This document shows, in pieces, positions 1 through 11,795 of a stretch of 64,000 nt of DNA; position 1 is the stretch's first letter; each line of letters begins with the position of its first letter. The notes under the pieces were generated by a model that made no database searches, was not told the origin of the DNA, and was given only the letters and a program-made list of their open reading frames with translations. Source of the stretch: Talpa occidentalis. Lineage: Eukaryota; Chordata; Mammalia; Eulipotyphla; Talpidae. Position numbers and translations under genes: made by a program. The DNA lies in assembly GCF_014898055.3 (NCBI RefSeq), contig NW_023604295.1, forward strand, positions 136,740,676 to 136,804,675. Reading direction: 5' to 3'.

Positions 1-3000
1 AGCATTGTAAAGACAAGGGTCAAATTCACTGGAACTCAACTTTTATTTCCATCTGATTTCTCTGAAGATCAACATGGCCTTGGTATCTGGTATAGTTTTG
101 GTTTTCTTACCCAAACATGAGATTTATTTTTGTATTGTACTGTTATCTATACTGTTGATTCCTGTTTGTCAGATTTGTCTGCTAAGCTTGAATCAGTAAG
201 GACCAGTTCTTAAATTTCTCTTTTATACCCATTATTACCAAGCCATGCTTTTTAACATAGATGTTCAGTAACTTTCACATTGAATTATGATGGTTTATTA
301 AAATTATATGTTCTTTGTTTATGTGATTACTAATAGAGTCATGGTTTCTTGCCCATTTTTCTGCCAGCTGGAACTATCCCCATTGCCTTCATCGAGTGCT
401 TTATCCACTGTCAGATTAATGGATAGGAGGTTTGGACTTTTTACGTTGGCAGAGACATATTACTACAAAGTCATTCTCAGACCCCTTTGTTGGCAGTCAG
501 AGGGCCATGGAAAGAATTGTGGGTCATTGGAAGAATTAGCAAAAGCAGAAGTTTGTGGATTCACATAACAATACTGGGAAGTGGGTCTTAATGAACAAGA
601 TGTATTGGAGCATTGAAAAGTAAATGGAACATTGAAAACACAGAGTGATTGCAAAGAGAGCTGCTACCCCTGTGGGGGGAAAGTGGGGGTGGTAAGAGGA
701 AAAACTTAGAATCATTAGAATTCAGAAGCTCACAGGAAGAGTCTGTAGGTTGGGGTTCAGATCCCTGTGGGTGACATGGTGGGGGGACCATGGCTGACTG
801 CGGTTGTATCTTCAGAAGATAGAGGCTGTTTGGGCAGGTGGGGGCCGGCTTGGATGCATGCTAGAGATTAGAACCTCTCCAGCTGCCCAGGTGACGTGCC
901 TGGACTTTGACAGCCAGCAAAGAACTAATCTGCCAGCCTTTCTACCTCCCTCTGGCACCCCTGTCAGCGAAGCCTAACAGCAGCCTAACAGGAGAAATGA
1001 TTGCAGAATTCCAGACCACACGGCAGGATTAGAAGGGTGGGATCAGAGCTGAGAGGTAATAGTTTAGGAACCGACTTGGTCCTGGATACAAAAATCTTCC
1101 TCTGGCTTGTTCGTGGTGGAAGGTTTGGGGCCAAACAATACTCAGAGAAGTCAGAGAGGTGGATCTGGGCTGGACGTGATGTGGGTCTGACTTCAGATAG
1201 ACAGAATAGACTTTCTTGTGCAAGTGTTCCCGGTGCGTACCAAGCAGGACAGTGGCTGCCAGCCTCGTGTGTTGCCTTCTCCCTACACCACAGCCCCATC
1301 ACGGGAAGCCACACCTCCTGCCCTCCCTGGAAAAGGAGGCAGCTTTGATCTTCGTTCCTTCCTTTATGAAACTATTATTCACAAAATTCCTTAAGCTGTC
1401 TTGAATTTGTTTATCTTTAGTGTCTGTGACTCATGGAACTGCTTAGTGAGACTTTGGTGGTGCCTTGTGTTGTGTTGGGTCTTGAGGACTGAGACGGTCT
1501 CCGCCCTCGGGGAAGGAACAACCTGGTTTGTGGCACAAGGCAAATGTGACGAGGCTGACACATGTTGAATATTAAAATAGAACTAATTCGACCTGGAAAG
1601 TAGAAAAGAACAGACCTGTGGAGATTTACCTTTTGAACTTATTTTCAAAGTCGGCCCTGTACAAGGAGTGTGTGTAGGTGTGTGCTGTGGGGAAGCAAGT
1701 ATTGATGCCAACGACAAGATTAAAGTGGAAAGAAGGAAATAATTATTAAGACGGCCTTTGTCCTGTGTGAGGAAGTATTATACAGTTGCCCAAAAAACAA
1801 CCCTAGCTTGGCTTCAAGGGTTTTCCTTATTTCAGAAGTTTGAGTTTGCTGGGCAGTCCCCTCCCGCTCATTGTGGGTCTTTGTGTGTCAGCCATATTCC
1901 TGCTGAGGTCGTCACCCTCATAAGCCAAAAAGTCCTTTTATTTTTTACTTTAACTTCCAAGGGAAGCTGCCTCATCCCTGTCTCTGTATTAGTTGTCCTC
2001 ACAGAACCATTTCTAGTGTCTTGCCTGGGCCTGCCTGCTCCTGAAAGGCTGTCCTCACCGGTACTGGATCCGGCACACAATGAACGCTGCCGGCTGCCAG
2101 GGCTCCGGAAGGGCCTGCAAGGTCACCCTGACAAGGACAGGTGAGTTCTTGAGTTGCCGTCACTGCCTTGAGAGGCTGTAGAGTCTAATGGTGGGGAGCA
2201 GAACCCCAAATGTTCCTGCCTGCGCCTTTCTCCCAGGGTTCCTATTTGTGCCAGTGGCCAAGGTTTTCCCTGCATGACATTCCAGTTCAGAGGGAACTTG
2301 TGGCATCTTCGGCTACACCCTGGCGTCGGCTCTCTGTCCCTACCTGTGGTCTGGAAGGGACCGCCCTGTTCTGTGGACTCAGCTAGTTGGCACCTTGTTA
2401 TCCAAGCTCCATGTATTATATTTTTGGCCCTAGGATTTTACCATGGTGTGGGGCATCCGCTAGAGATGGCTAGGGCGTCTGTGGACAGGGATCCAGGGTC
2501 AGCTCCAACAGTACAAAACAAAGCTATGGGGGAAAGAAACCTAAAAGTCTTGCTGAGGGAGCCAGTTTTCAGAGAAGGGAATGGAATGATTTCTTTCCAG
2601 CAGCAGAGATAAAAGATGTTATGGAGTGGGACAGCAAAAGGAGGACTAACACGTGAATGCGCGACGGCCTTCTAATTTCCATGGAGCTACCTGTTCTTAC
2701 ATGTTATACTCTGTGGCATTTGCCTGCATCCTGATAATAAATGCCATTTCACGTAGGTTAACTAATTACTTGGGTTTCTGTAGTGTGTATACAAACCACT
2801 GGAGAGTACTATGCCCCCTGCAGAAATAATCTTCTCCTTTGACCTAAAGGAGTTACTGAATTTCCTATCTAGGCCAGAGAGGAAGGTTTTTGAGCGGGAC
2901 CCTCATATCACACACAGGAATTTGGCACCCAACCCCTTACCTTTCTGTCACCACCTCTGCCTGGCATCGCCCACCCCAGCTCTGTTTTTGAGGTTTGGCA

Positions 3001-4457
3001 ACTCAGGAAGATGAAGCATGTTGTACAAGAGTAAAAATTGGTTTCCTGTAATTTTTAAGCTGCCAGCCTTTTTGTAGATTTTGTTTTTGCTAAGGAATCA
3101 TTCACAGTGATACACAGTATGACTTTATATAGTGTATATGATATGACATTTGTAGAAATTTCTGTGTAAATGAACAATAACCCAGAAGGTAACACTAGAA
3201 GAAAGGAGTACTCACCTCCCAGATTGTTGGCGTCTAGTTAATATTATTTTCTAGTTAAGAAAGGTATCATTTTAACCCAGTTTCTAAAGAATATAACGTA
3301 ATGAGTTGAAAATAAATCTGTCATTGACTAGGGAAGTATCTGAGTGGTTTATAGAATAGATGATTTTATCCAAAACTATAGTAAGTTTTTAAAAGTGGCT
3401 AAGTGTATTTTCAGTTTACTGTTTATTGAGTTTTTTTAAATATATTTTAAATTTTATTCACATGCTGTATAGTTAAAGAATTATCTAATAATAGCTGTTT
3501 GACTTTTAGTCTTCAACTTTCCTATTTGTAAATGGATTTCAAGTCTTTGGATTGATGAAATATTTATTTAATGGTTCAAATGATTGCCTCATGATATTAT
3601 TATTATTGCATTTGCTTAGGGTACCAACTTTTTAAAGCATTAAGAGATAATAGAAGGTTAAGAAACTAATGAGGTAAACTAATTGGCGTTCTTACTGTCA
3701 GATTTAATATAGCATATTAATATGTGGTGTTTAGAGGCTTATTTTGTACATGCCTTGTGTGGTTTAAAGGGACAATTTAAAGGAGGCAATTTATTTATCA
3801 ACTTGGAAAGTCTGTCCTAGTGCCTGAGGGTTAGTATACACCATATTGCAACTTTAAAAAAAATGTTTGGGAAACTGTTGGGAACTTTTTTTTACCACAC
3901 TCTCATAATCACAGAAATATTCTGCAGCCTTGAGTGTAAATACAGGAATTCGTTATGTTCAGAAAAAAAAGGCAGAGATGTTTGCTGGTAATAAAATAAA
4001 ATTGACAGTGGATTTTAAATCTAAGCAATTTCTTGGAAGTGGTTCTGTGTTGAGTCTTTGATTAGGATTTTATCTCACAAGAGAGCAGTGCGATCTGGCT
4101 TTTAGCCTTAGGTGCATTCAGACCAATTCCTCCACCAGGGTTTGGAAGCTCAAGAACTTCTGGCTTGTGTTTCCTTAGTTATTTCAACTTAGTATCAGTG
4201 GCTAAACTACAGATGTTCATTTTCAGTGCTGGTGTAAGAATAAAGGCTCTATTTGTTCATGAGATTTCGTTTCACGCACACACAAACTATTTATAAAGCC
4301 ATTTCTTTCCTTAATTTCAAGATGAAAATACCAAGTCTGCCTTTGGGATTTGGAATTGAGTGGCTTGATGATATGTCATTAAACAAGTTTCTTATACTGT
4401 GATTATTTTTACTTAGCCTCTTCTCCAAGCATTTGTGACTAAGTTTAGTTATATCTT
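1..4457. other. Intronic sequence without a recognised element
   Basis: No gene or clear repeat was recognised. The first 3 kb has mixed composition and about 3020-4440 is AT-rich with short A and T runs. A stretch near 1470-1530 (gaggactgagacggtctccg) faintly resembles antisense L2, too weak to call. The open frames here are short and resemble no protein I know. Confidence 0.6.
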
Positions 4458-4710
4458 TATTTTAATTTTAAAGATTATTTTTATTTAGGCATACAAGAAC
4501 TGGAGTGTAGGCCAGAGGTGCGGGAGGTGTGAGGATTCACCAGAGACAGAGCGGGGAGCAGAATAGGGACATCTACTGAAATACACTACAGGAAAGGTCT
4601 GCTGTGCCATGTGGGTAGCTCCCTGGCCGGGGATCAAACTTGTGCTGCCATGGCTAGCGGATTGCTTGATGGTGCTGAGACTTTAACCCCTGTGCCACCA
4701 GGAAGGCCCC
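4458..4710 (-). mobile_element. tRNA-derived SINE, old diverged copy
   Basis: This reads as the reverse complement of the window's SINE: A-rich tail at the left, then the CACCAGAGACAGAGCGGGGAGCAG body segment, then the decayed tRNA head ending GTGCCACCAGGAAGGCCCC. It is flanked by the duplication TTTAGTTATATCTT at 4444-4457 and 4715-4728. It is among the most diverged copies, with much of the head altered (for example cggattgcttgatggtgctg), so it is an older insertion. Confidence 0.88.
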
Positions 4711-5817
4711 AAAATTTAGTTATATCTTATAGGGAACTGAAGCCAGCTAGGAGATTGATGAACCCAGAAATCTTCCAAGACTGAAGGGGTCTGAGCAACG
4801 AGCGCTAGTTCTAGGCTAATTTTGAATTGAGTTTCATGTTTGGAACCATTATCTGCATCTAGTGACTTTTCATCCCAGAAGACCTTTAAATGCTTGAGTT
4901 GTTTCTCCTCTTCTCAGGAGTAAACTCGGTAACTTCTCCAGGATTTTAGGGTCCTTTTGCAAGGGAACAAAAATGGCATAAAACATACCTTCCACTTCCA
5001 GGTGCCTGGGCCACACCCTCTTTCAGGAACACCTGATCCTGAGGATGATAACCTCCCACTGTCGAGGCAGAGGGGTTCTTCCCTTGGTCACTCTCTGGAC
5101 AGTGTGTGTTCAGATTTCTGTTCCATTCATTGTTTACTATAAATGTTGTTCCTCTGAAACAGCTATTCATGTAAGTGGATGGCCTGGATGAAAACAGATC
5201 AAGAAGCTTCTGTTTACTCAGAAGTGTCTTGTCTTAGACAGTGGACAGACACCCTGACATAGACTGCGACATAGACTCCAGAGACACTTCCTGAATGGCA
5301 TGAGGGATTTAACAGTGACCAAAAAGAGAATACAGATTATTGTGTGCTTCTGTTAACATTTTAATTTAGACCCTACAACTAAAATAGGCCTCTTATTGAT
5401 GTCACACAGCCAAAAGATTAGCTGCCTTCAAGTTAATTGGAAATTACTAATAACCCAGGCTGCTTGCACTGCTTGCTTTCGGACATAAATGAGATACTTA
5501 TAGTTATTTGACAATTCTATAATTAATAGAGAAAAAAATGAACTTTTGGACATTAAATTATATAAAATTACATTAGTTTCCTGTTTAATAAAGAAGAGAG
5601 TGAGGTTGGGATGTGTTTAAGTTGTTTACAACTGAAGCGCTGTCTGTGTTCCACCAGACCTTCTGCAGGGGACTTGGGGTTTGGAGCAGGGCTGGGCACA
5701 ATTGGTAATATAAAGATTACTGTTTGGTTGTCATGGACACAAATTATGGTGCAATAGTATAAAGCGGCCTAGCCTCACAGCCCCTGAATGTTATCTTCAT
5801 TCATTTCTGGTATTTTT

Positions 5818-6150
5818 ATTTATTTATTTATTTATTTATAAATTTTTATTTATTTTTTTTAATAGAGGCATGTTTTATTTATTTATTTGTTTGTTTGTTT
5901 TGTTTATACATGCACTGGGTACAGTCAGAAGCGTGGGAGGGTGAGAGAATTCACCAGAGCCAGAGCGGGGAGCAGAGCAGGCAGGACCGAAGTACACTGC
6001 TGAGGGGAGCAGCGGGCGGCAGGAGAGGTCTGCGTGCCATGTGGGACCCTCCTCCGGTGGCCGTGGAGCAGCCGGGGATCGAACCGGCACCGCAGAGGCC
6101 GCGGGCAGCTTCGCAACCCAGCGCTCAACCGCTGCGCCACCGGGGAGGCC
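5818..6150 (-). mobile_element. tRNA-derived SINE, long-tail class
   Basis: This is a near-consensus copy. Its B box reads GATCGAACCGG in reverse and its A-box end reads CTGCGCCACCGGGGAGGCCC. A perfect 16-base duplication CATTTCTGGTATTTTT flanks it at 5802-5817 and 6151-6166. The tail is long: a TATTT-rich tract, then the TAATAGAGGCATG motif, then (TTTG)n. It therefore belongs to the class with an extra tail module. It looks young. Confidence 0.93.
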
Positions 6151-6854
6151 CATTTCTGGTATTTTTAAATAATCAGATTGGTGCATATCAAAACAGAGTC
6201 TTAGCCCAGACACGCAGAGGTGCATTTGACAGTTACATGTGTTTGAAAGTCTCTCTCTCTCTCCTTTCTTTTTTGTTGCAGGGAAATAAAAAAAAACTAT
6301 GTTGCCAGGATTTTCAAGGTGTGGGTAGTAGGGATCTAACTCTGTGAATACCTTTTTTTTTTACAGGCTCCAGAACATAACCCCAGAGTTTCAGACGCTT
6401 ATCGCTGAAATTATATTCCTGTCTTAAAATAATACTGCTATGCAGGATTTTTGTAATCTAAGCTTTTATAAATTTATATTGCATCTGGAGTCTATTACAA
6501 CAACCAACTTCTAGAACAATTAAGAAATTTCATGTATGTGAAGGAAAAGGACGGACACCGATGGCTCTGATCAGCTTAAAGCCAGACCTTTATGACAAAA
6601 CTAGTTCATTTCCTAATCCACTTAATTCAGAAATGTGAAAAGGACCTTTCTCTTCTTTCTCATCTCTTATCTTGTAAAGAAATAGGAAATGGTTGTACTA
6701 TTTGGTCATCCGAGATGTTTTGTTTTGAGCTTAGATTCCATGAAAACCTAATGTCATCAAGTAGTGGGAAAATAAAAGCCCTCACCACAGGAGGATTATT
6801 CTTGTCTGGAGTTACACAAGCAGCAGTGTGAGCACAAGTAGGCACGCCGCAGTT

Positions 6855-7015
6855 CTGTATTTGAGCCCTGATCCAATTTACTGGTTCCTCGGTGAATAGG
6901 GGCCGAAATACTCAGTCTTTCAGAGCCTCAGCTTCCCTATCTGTAAAATGGAGACCGCACCTGCCTCACTGGGCTGCTAAGAGGATTATGACACACATGT
7001 AACAAGTCCTGGCCT
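6855..7015 (+). repeat. MIR fragment
   Basis: The core TTCCCTATCTGTAAAATGGAG followed by a CTGCCTCACTGGGCTGCTAAGAGG-type block is the signature of the ancient mammalian MIR SINE in sense orientation. The tRNA head is degraded. Confidence 0.8.
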
Positions 7016-7855
7016 CCCTCACCTCTGCTGCATTCTGGGGAGAGCTGGGGGGAAGGGGGAAGCAGGTGTTTGTTGTAGCAGAAGCCCTGGACTCTGCCTG
7101 TGAGGAAGGAAAGGGGGAAGTGAGAAGTGGTTTCCAGGAATATAAACCTCATTTAAAACCTAATCTCCGTAACTTCACTACTGTGGGAAAGAGCACAATG
7201 AAAAGAAGTAGCAGATCCAACCAATACTTTCAGTTGAGAGTAAAAGAGTCTTTCTTGCATTTAGCTATTAAAATTTGTTCTTCCCCTTGAGAAAATTGTC
7301 TAAAGGTGAAGCACTCCTTCTGAATTTGCTTATCTAGGGAAGGTGGGAGGCATGCTCACCCCAAGTTCTCTGCATGACACAGCTGCTCATCTGTCTTATA
7401 GAGCCTGGTTCATTAGTGAAGGAAAGCTGGAGGGCTAGGCCCCTTAACGCAGTATTCACAGAGTAGGTCCTCTAAAGGACCCTATTAGAATACAAACATT
7501 CCTAAAGCTAGATCACTGTGGCAAAAACTGTTTATTACACTTCCTGCCCAACCCAACCATAAGGATTCACAAGTCTGAAATGTCCTGAGCAAATTTGTTT
7601 GACCCTAAAATCTGTAAATAATATTCGAGAAAAGATTGAAATGATGATTTCCGATAATGCTGAGTACTTTGAGGATCTGAAGGCTGTGACCCCATTCTAG
7701 ATTGGATGGTCACACAAGGCCTGGTGAAAGGGGGATATTCGAGCCAGAATCTGAACAATAACTGGAATCGTGCGGGTGAGCTCGACTGGCAAAATTCTTG
7801 GCCAGGACAGAGACAGAAATAAAAGGTAGTTTGTATTCTCTGGAGCATACTTTTA

Positions 7856-8126
7856 TTTTATTTTATTTTTTTAAAGATTTATTTATTTATACAAGCACTG
7901 GGTACAGTCAGAAGCGCGGGAGGGTGAGAGAATTCACCAGAGCCAGAGCAGGGAACAGAACAGGCAGACTGATGAAATACATTGCTGAAGGGAGGAGCGG
8001 GCGGCAGGAGAAGTCTCACACCATGTGGGACCCTCGCCGGAGGCCAGGGATCTAACCGGCGCTGCTCAGAGCCTGCGGGCAGCTTCGCAGCCCAGCGCTC
8101 AACCACTGCACCACCAGGGGAGGCCC
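7856..8126 (-). mobile_element. tRNA-derived SINE, short-tail class
   Basis: This copy starts at AAAGATTTATTTATTTATACAAG and ends CACCAGGGGAGGCCC. A perfect 15-base duplication TGGAGCATACTTTTA lies at 7841-7855 and 8127-8141. The region between body and B box is shortened (GGCCAGGGATCTAACCGG instead of the longer GGGGAGCAGCCGGGGATCGAACC form). Confidence 0.93.
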
Positions 8127-8344
8127 TGGAGCATACTTTTAGGAAACATTAATACAAGGGCAAAAGAGTATGACTAAGAAATATTCAAAAATTTATATAT
8201 ATAAAACAGTAAATCGTTATTGAGCATGACATGCTAGTTACTATGTGTTGCAGAGAGAGAATAGAGTAATAGGGTAATTCTAAGGAGAGAGACTCAACAT
8301 TTAGAGGGCAGGGTACTAAGTTCTCTGATAAAGTAGCATGTGTA

Positions 8345-8515
8345 ATAGAGGGAGCAGGTTGTATGACGGACGTGGCGTGAGACTGGAGCCAGACTGCCCA
8401 AGTTCAAATCCCACCTCTGCCACTTATTTGCTTTACAACCTCGGGGAAGTCATTGAACCTCTGTGACTAAATATTAGAGACCCTGATAAAGCCTCTTCCA
8501 GTAGATTTTTGTTAG
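8345..8515 (+). repeat. MIR fragment
   Basis: The order GAGCCAGACTGCCCAAGTTC, AATCCCACCTCTGCCACTTA, then AACCTCGGGGAAGTCATTGA matches the head and core of MIR in sense orientation. This is one of the better preserved fossils in the window. Confidence 0.87.
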
Positions 8516-10209
8516 TATGTGCAAAGTTCCGAAAACACTTCTTAGAAGATCAGGGCCACCTGCTCAAGTAGATGCCAATGGTGATGATGGTGTGTTACTC
8601 CTTTCGTAACATCGCCACGGTGGTCGTCACTCTCCTCAGAAGGTGACGCGGTGCCGTCAGCACATCCCAGTGACTGGCTACCCTCCAGCCCTTTCCGCTT
8701 GAGCCAGGCTTGCCCGTGAGAGTTCTGGCCCACTACCCACCATGTAGGCACCACCCTACCCAGCAAAGGATGGTAAAACTTGCTTCATCTGATTTCTACC
8801 CAAGTGAACTTTGTTTAACCAATAAAAAGAAAAAAAGTTCTGAAGAATGTTTAAGTTTAAATCTTGCTGTCCTCTATTTGGGGTAAGTGGGAGGCAGTAA
8901 CAGGGTTGAGGGTGAGATGAGACAAGTCAAAATCTGCAGCAAGCCACTAGCTAGAGGGATTGGGTTGGATGAGAGTCAGAGTTCTGTGATATTAGTAGAT
9001 ATCATAAATGACCTTAAAGCATTGAAAGATTGACTGCGTTTCCTCTGAATCAACAGAAGTTCAAATGTATCTGGAACAATTTTGGCATTTTATTGATTCC
9101 TATTTCTTAGAAAATTGACAATCCATGTGTAGAATAGAAAAGTCTTGGTTCTCCTAAATATTCAGAGCCCCAAAGAACTCATTCCCTAACCATTTAGATT
9201 AGTGGGAAATTTTTATAAAACTAAAGAAATTATTAAAATTCTATCTGTACATGAACGAAGCCATTTAGCTAGCCAATTATATGTCTAACTTCGGTAGCAG
9301 CCCTTTGGAATTAATCTAATTGCTTTCTATTGAAAATCACTCACCTTTTGCAACATGACAATTTTATGCCAAGAGAATGAAAATGTCAGGTCTTTCCATT
9401 AGACAGAGCCACATTTCCCCTTGATTATTTGAGGCAGAAAGTCACTCAGATTAATGTGTTTTAAAACTATTTTCAGTTATTCTGTATGTGTCATACACAC
9501 GGCCATGTTCTGAGACCGCTTCATTCTTAAACACTGCCTTTCAGAATCTATACGTTTCTACTCCTTTAAAAAAAAAAAAAACCTCATTTGACATAGCATT
9601 TGATCCTGGGACATCCTAACAAACACATTAATATCCAAGAGCGACAACAGAGGACCTGAAGTTCCCATGTGCAACCATGTTATCCTGGGTATTCGCAGAG
9701 TAGATGTTCTCCACGGCCTGCTGGTTTACATCTCCGTTTCGCTTATGTCTGTCCGGCCTTCAGAGTCTGCTGAGCAGTGGGAGCTGAATGAATCTCTCTC
9801 TCTCTTTTTTATATTCCCCATACAATTGCACCCCCCTTATTTTGGCCCCATCCCCTCCTTTCCCCACCCCACCCCCATAGTGTATCTCTGGTTTATAGTT
9901 GTTTGTTGATTTTGATTTTTTCTTTCTTATATTATTCTTTTTCCTGGTTGAATGAGTCTTTTAAAGGACATTGCAGCAAATATATTTTGCACGATACGGT
10001 TATTTCCTTTTTTTTTTTGAACAAAGATTCTATAATCGTGAAGTTCTATATTGCAAAGTGTGTTGAATGTTGTTTTTTATTTCAGTAAGACAAAAGTAAT
10101 GTTCTGAATGAGAAAAGGATTAGAATAACATTTCTTAAATAATCACTTTTGAACCTCAGCTTAAAGTGAAGAAATATATCACAGAAAAGCTTAAGAGAAA
10201 GGAAAGAAG
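8516..10209. other. Intronic sequence without a recognised element
   Basis: Nothing convincing was recognised. A CTCTCTCT(T)n tract with a C-rich stretch lies at about 9792-9880. A run of 13 A at about 9568-9581 is the only homopolymer of note. Short open frames here are not protein-like. Confidence 0.55.
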
Positions 10210-10335
10210 GAACATTTATGGGACAGCTACTGTATGCCAGGGATTACACTGGATGTTTCTGTAAAGGATTTCATTATTACAATAAACCTGCAAGATTTGT
10301 GATATTATCCATCTCAAATAAATGTCTTCAGATTA
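10210..10335 (-). repeat. Probable MIR fragment, antisense
   Basis: The segment AACATTTATGGGACAGCTAC, TGTATGCCAGGGATTACACT and a later TTATCCATCTCA resembles the 3' half of MIR read in reverse (body-end GCCTGGCACATAGTAGG and the ATAATA core). It is well diverged and could instead be a related CORE-SINE. Confidence 0.55.
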
Positions 10336-11073
10336 AGTAGGTTATCAAATGGTTTAATAATTGTTCTGACTTTGTTTCAGTGTCATGTTTTCCTTCTCCC
10401 CTGCCACTGATTTACCTGTCTTTCTGTTTTCTGTCTGACATATTTTAAAAATTGTGTTTTTCCAAAACGGAGAGACACTCCACTGATAGGGAAAAAAATC
10501 TTTTCACTCTATTCAACTGATAAGGGACTGATCACACAGATATATAAAGAACTCACAGGACTCAAGAAAAACAAAATAAACAATCCAGTCAAGAAATGGG
10601 CAGAAGAACTTAAAAGACATTTCTCCAAAAAGGAAATGCAAATGGACAACAGGCATATGAAAAAAATGTTCAACATCCCTTATCATCAGGGAAATGTAAA
10701 TCAAAACTACATTGAGATACCACCTTACACCAGTAAGACTGGCACATATCAAAAAAGCAAGCAACAACAAATGTTGGTGAGGATGTGGTGAAAAAGGAAC
10801 TCTCCTGCATTGCTGGTGGGAGTGTAAACTGGTCCAACCACTATGGAAAGCTGTGTGGGGGTAGCTCAGTCTACTAAAAATGGAGCTACCATATGACCCA
10901 GCAATTCCACTCCTAGGGATCTATCCAAAGGACACAAAAACACTGATTCAAAAGACCACCTATACCCCTATGTTTATTGCCGCACTATTTACAGTAGGCA
11001 AAACATGAAAACAACCCAAGTGCCCCAAAATAGATGACTGGATCAAGAAGATGTGGTATATATACGCAATGGA

Positions 11074-11345
11074 GGGCCTCCCCGGTGGTGCAGCGGTTGA
11101 GCGCTGGGTTGCGAAGCTGCAGGCAGCCTCTGCAGCGCTGGTTCGATCCCAGGCCGGGCCACCGGCGAGGGTCCCACATGGCGTGCAGACCTCTTCTGCC
11201 ACGCCTGCTGCGCCCCTCAGCAGTGTATTTTGTCAGTCTGCCTGTTCTGCTCCCCGCTCTTGCTCTGGTGAATTCTCTCACCCTCCCGTGCTTCTAACTG
11301 TACCCAGTGCTTGTATAAATAAATAAATCTTTAAAAAAATATATA
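11074..11345 (+). mobile_element. tRNA-derived SINE nested in the L1
   Basis: This is a sense copy from GGGCCTCCCCGGTGGTGCAG to AATAAATAAATCTTTAAAAA. The L1 words TATACGCAATGGA before it and TATATGCAATGGA after it form the target duplication, so the SINE jumped into an existing L1. The linker before the body is shortened (GGCCGGGCCACCGGCGAGGG). Its A box TGGTGCAGCGG and B box GGTTCGATCCC are intact. Confidence 0.93.
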
Positions 11346-11611
11346 TATGTATATGCAATGGAATATTATTCAGCAATCAGAAACGATAAACTCATGCCAT
11401 TCACAGCAACATGGATGGAGCTAGATGGAATTATGCTCAGTGAAATAAGCCAGAAGGAAAAAGAAAAATATTGGATGGTTTCACTTATAGCAGGAATATA
11501 GGGGAACCAAATAAGACATCAGTGTAAAAAAAAATAATAACAGTACAAAACACAACAAAGCAAAAACGGACAATTACAAACCGGAGACGTCCTGCAGGAG
11601 AGGGGGAGGGA

Positions 11612-11641
11612 GAGGGATCAGAGGGAGGGAGGGAGGGAGGA
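11612..11641 (+). repeat. (GGGA)n tract within the L1 3' UTR
   Basis: GAGGGAGGGAGGGAGGGAGG forms a short purine, G-run-rich tract inside the L1 3' UTR. Such G-rich tracts are a known feature of mammalian L1 3' UTRs. Confidence 0.75.
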
Positions 11642-11795
11642 GCACAGGGGACTGAGGTGATGGTGCTTGGGTGCCTTGGGGAAGGAAACTCTATGGGGAC
11701 TCCACCTGAGGGGGTGGGGGAAAGGAAATATTGTTTAAAAATGAACAATGATGTAAATTTAAAAATTAATTAAAAATAAAAATTAAAATAAAAAA

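Larger units (their letters stand above)
10452..11795 (+). mobile_element. LINE-1, 5'-truncated, with 3' end; carries a nested SINE
   Basis: Sense L1: the end of ORF2 is readable in broken frames ([20 protein letters not shown], then [44 protein letters not shown]), followed by the 3' UTR block with AACATGGATGGAGCTAGATG and GAAATAAGCCAGAAGGAAA. The end is a GGGAGG-rich 3' UTR and an A/T-rich tail at about 11755-11795. Frame breaks and the lost 5' part make it dead. The SINE at 11074-11345 splits it just before the ATGGAATATT block. The exact 5' edge is uncertain by some tens of bases. Confidence 0.92.

Noticed and set aside
5875..6347. Open frames in the SINE (repeated text such as GVQSE, RPPEEGPTWRADLSC, ALVNSLTLPRF at many sites)
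   Set aside because: The same translated phrases recur at every SINE copy in several frames. They are translations of the repeat, not a protein family.
10513..10770. Minus-strand open frame in the L1 as a gene
   Set aside because: It is the antisense of L1 ORF2. The real L1 coding strand here is +, and that is broken by stops.
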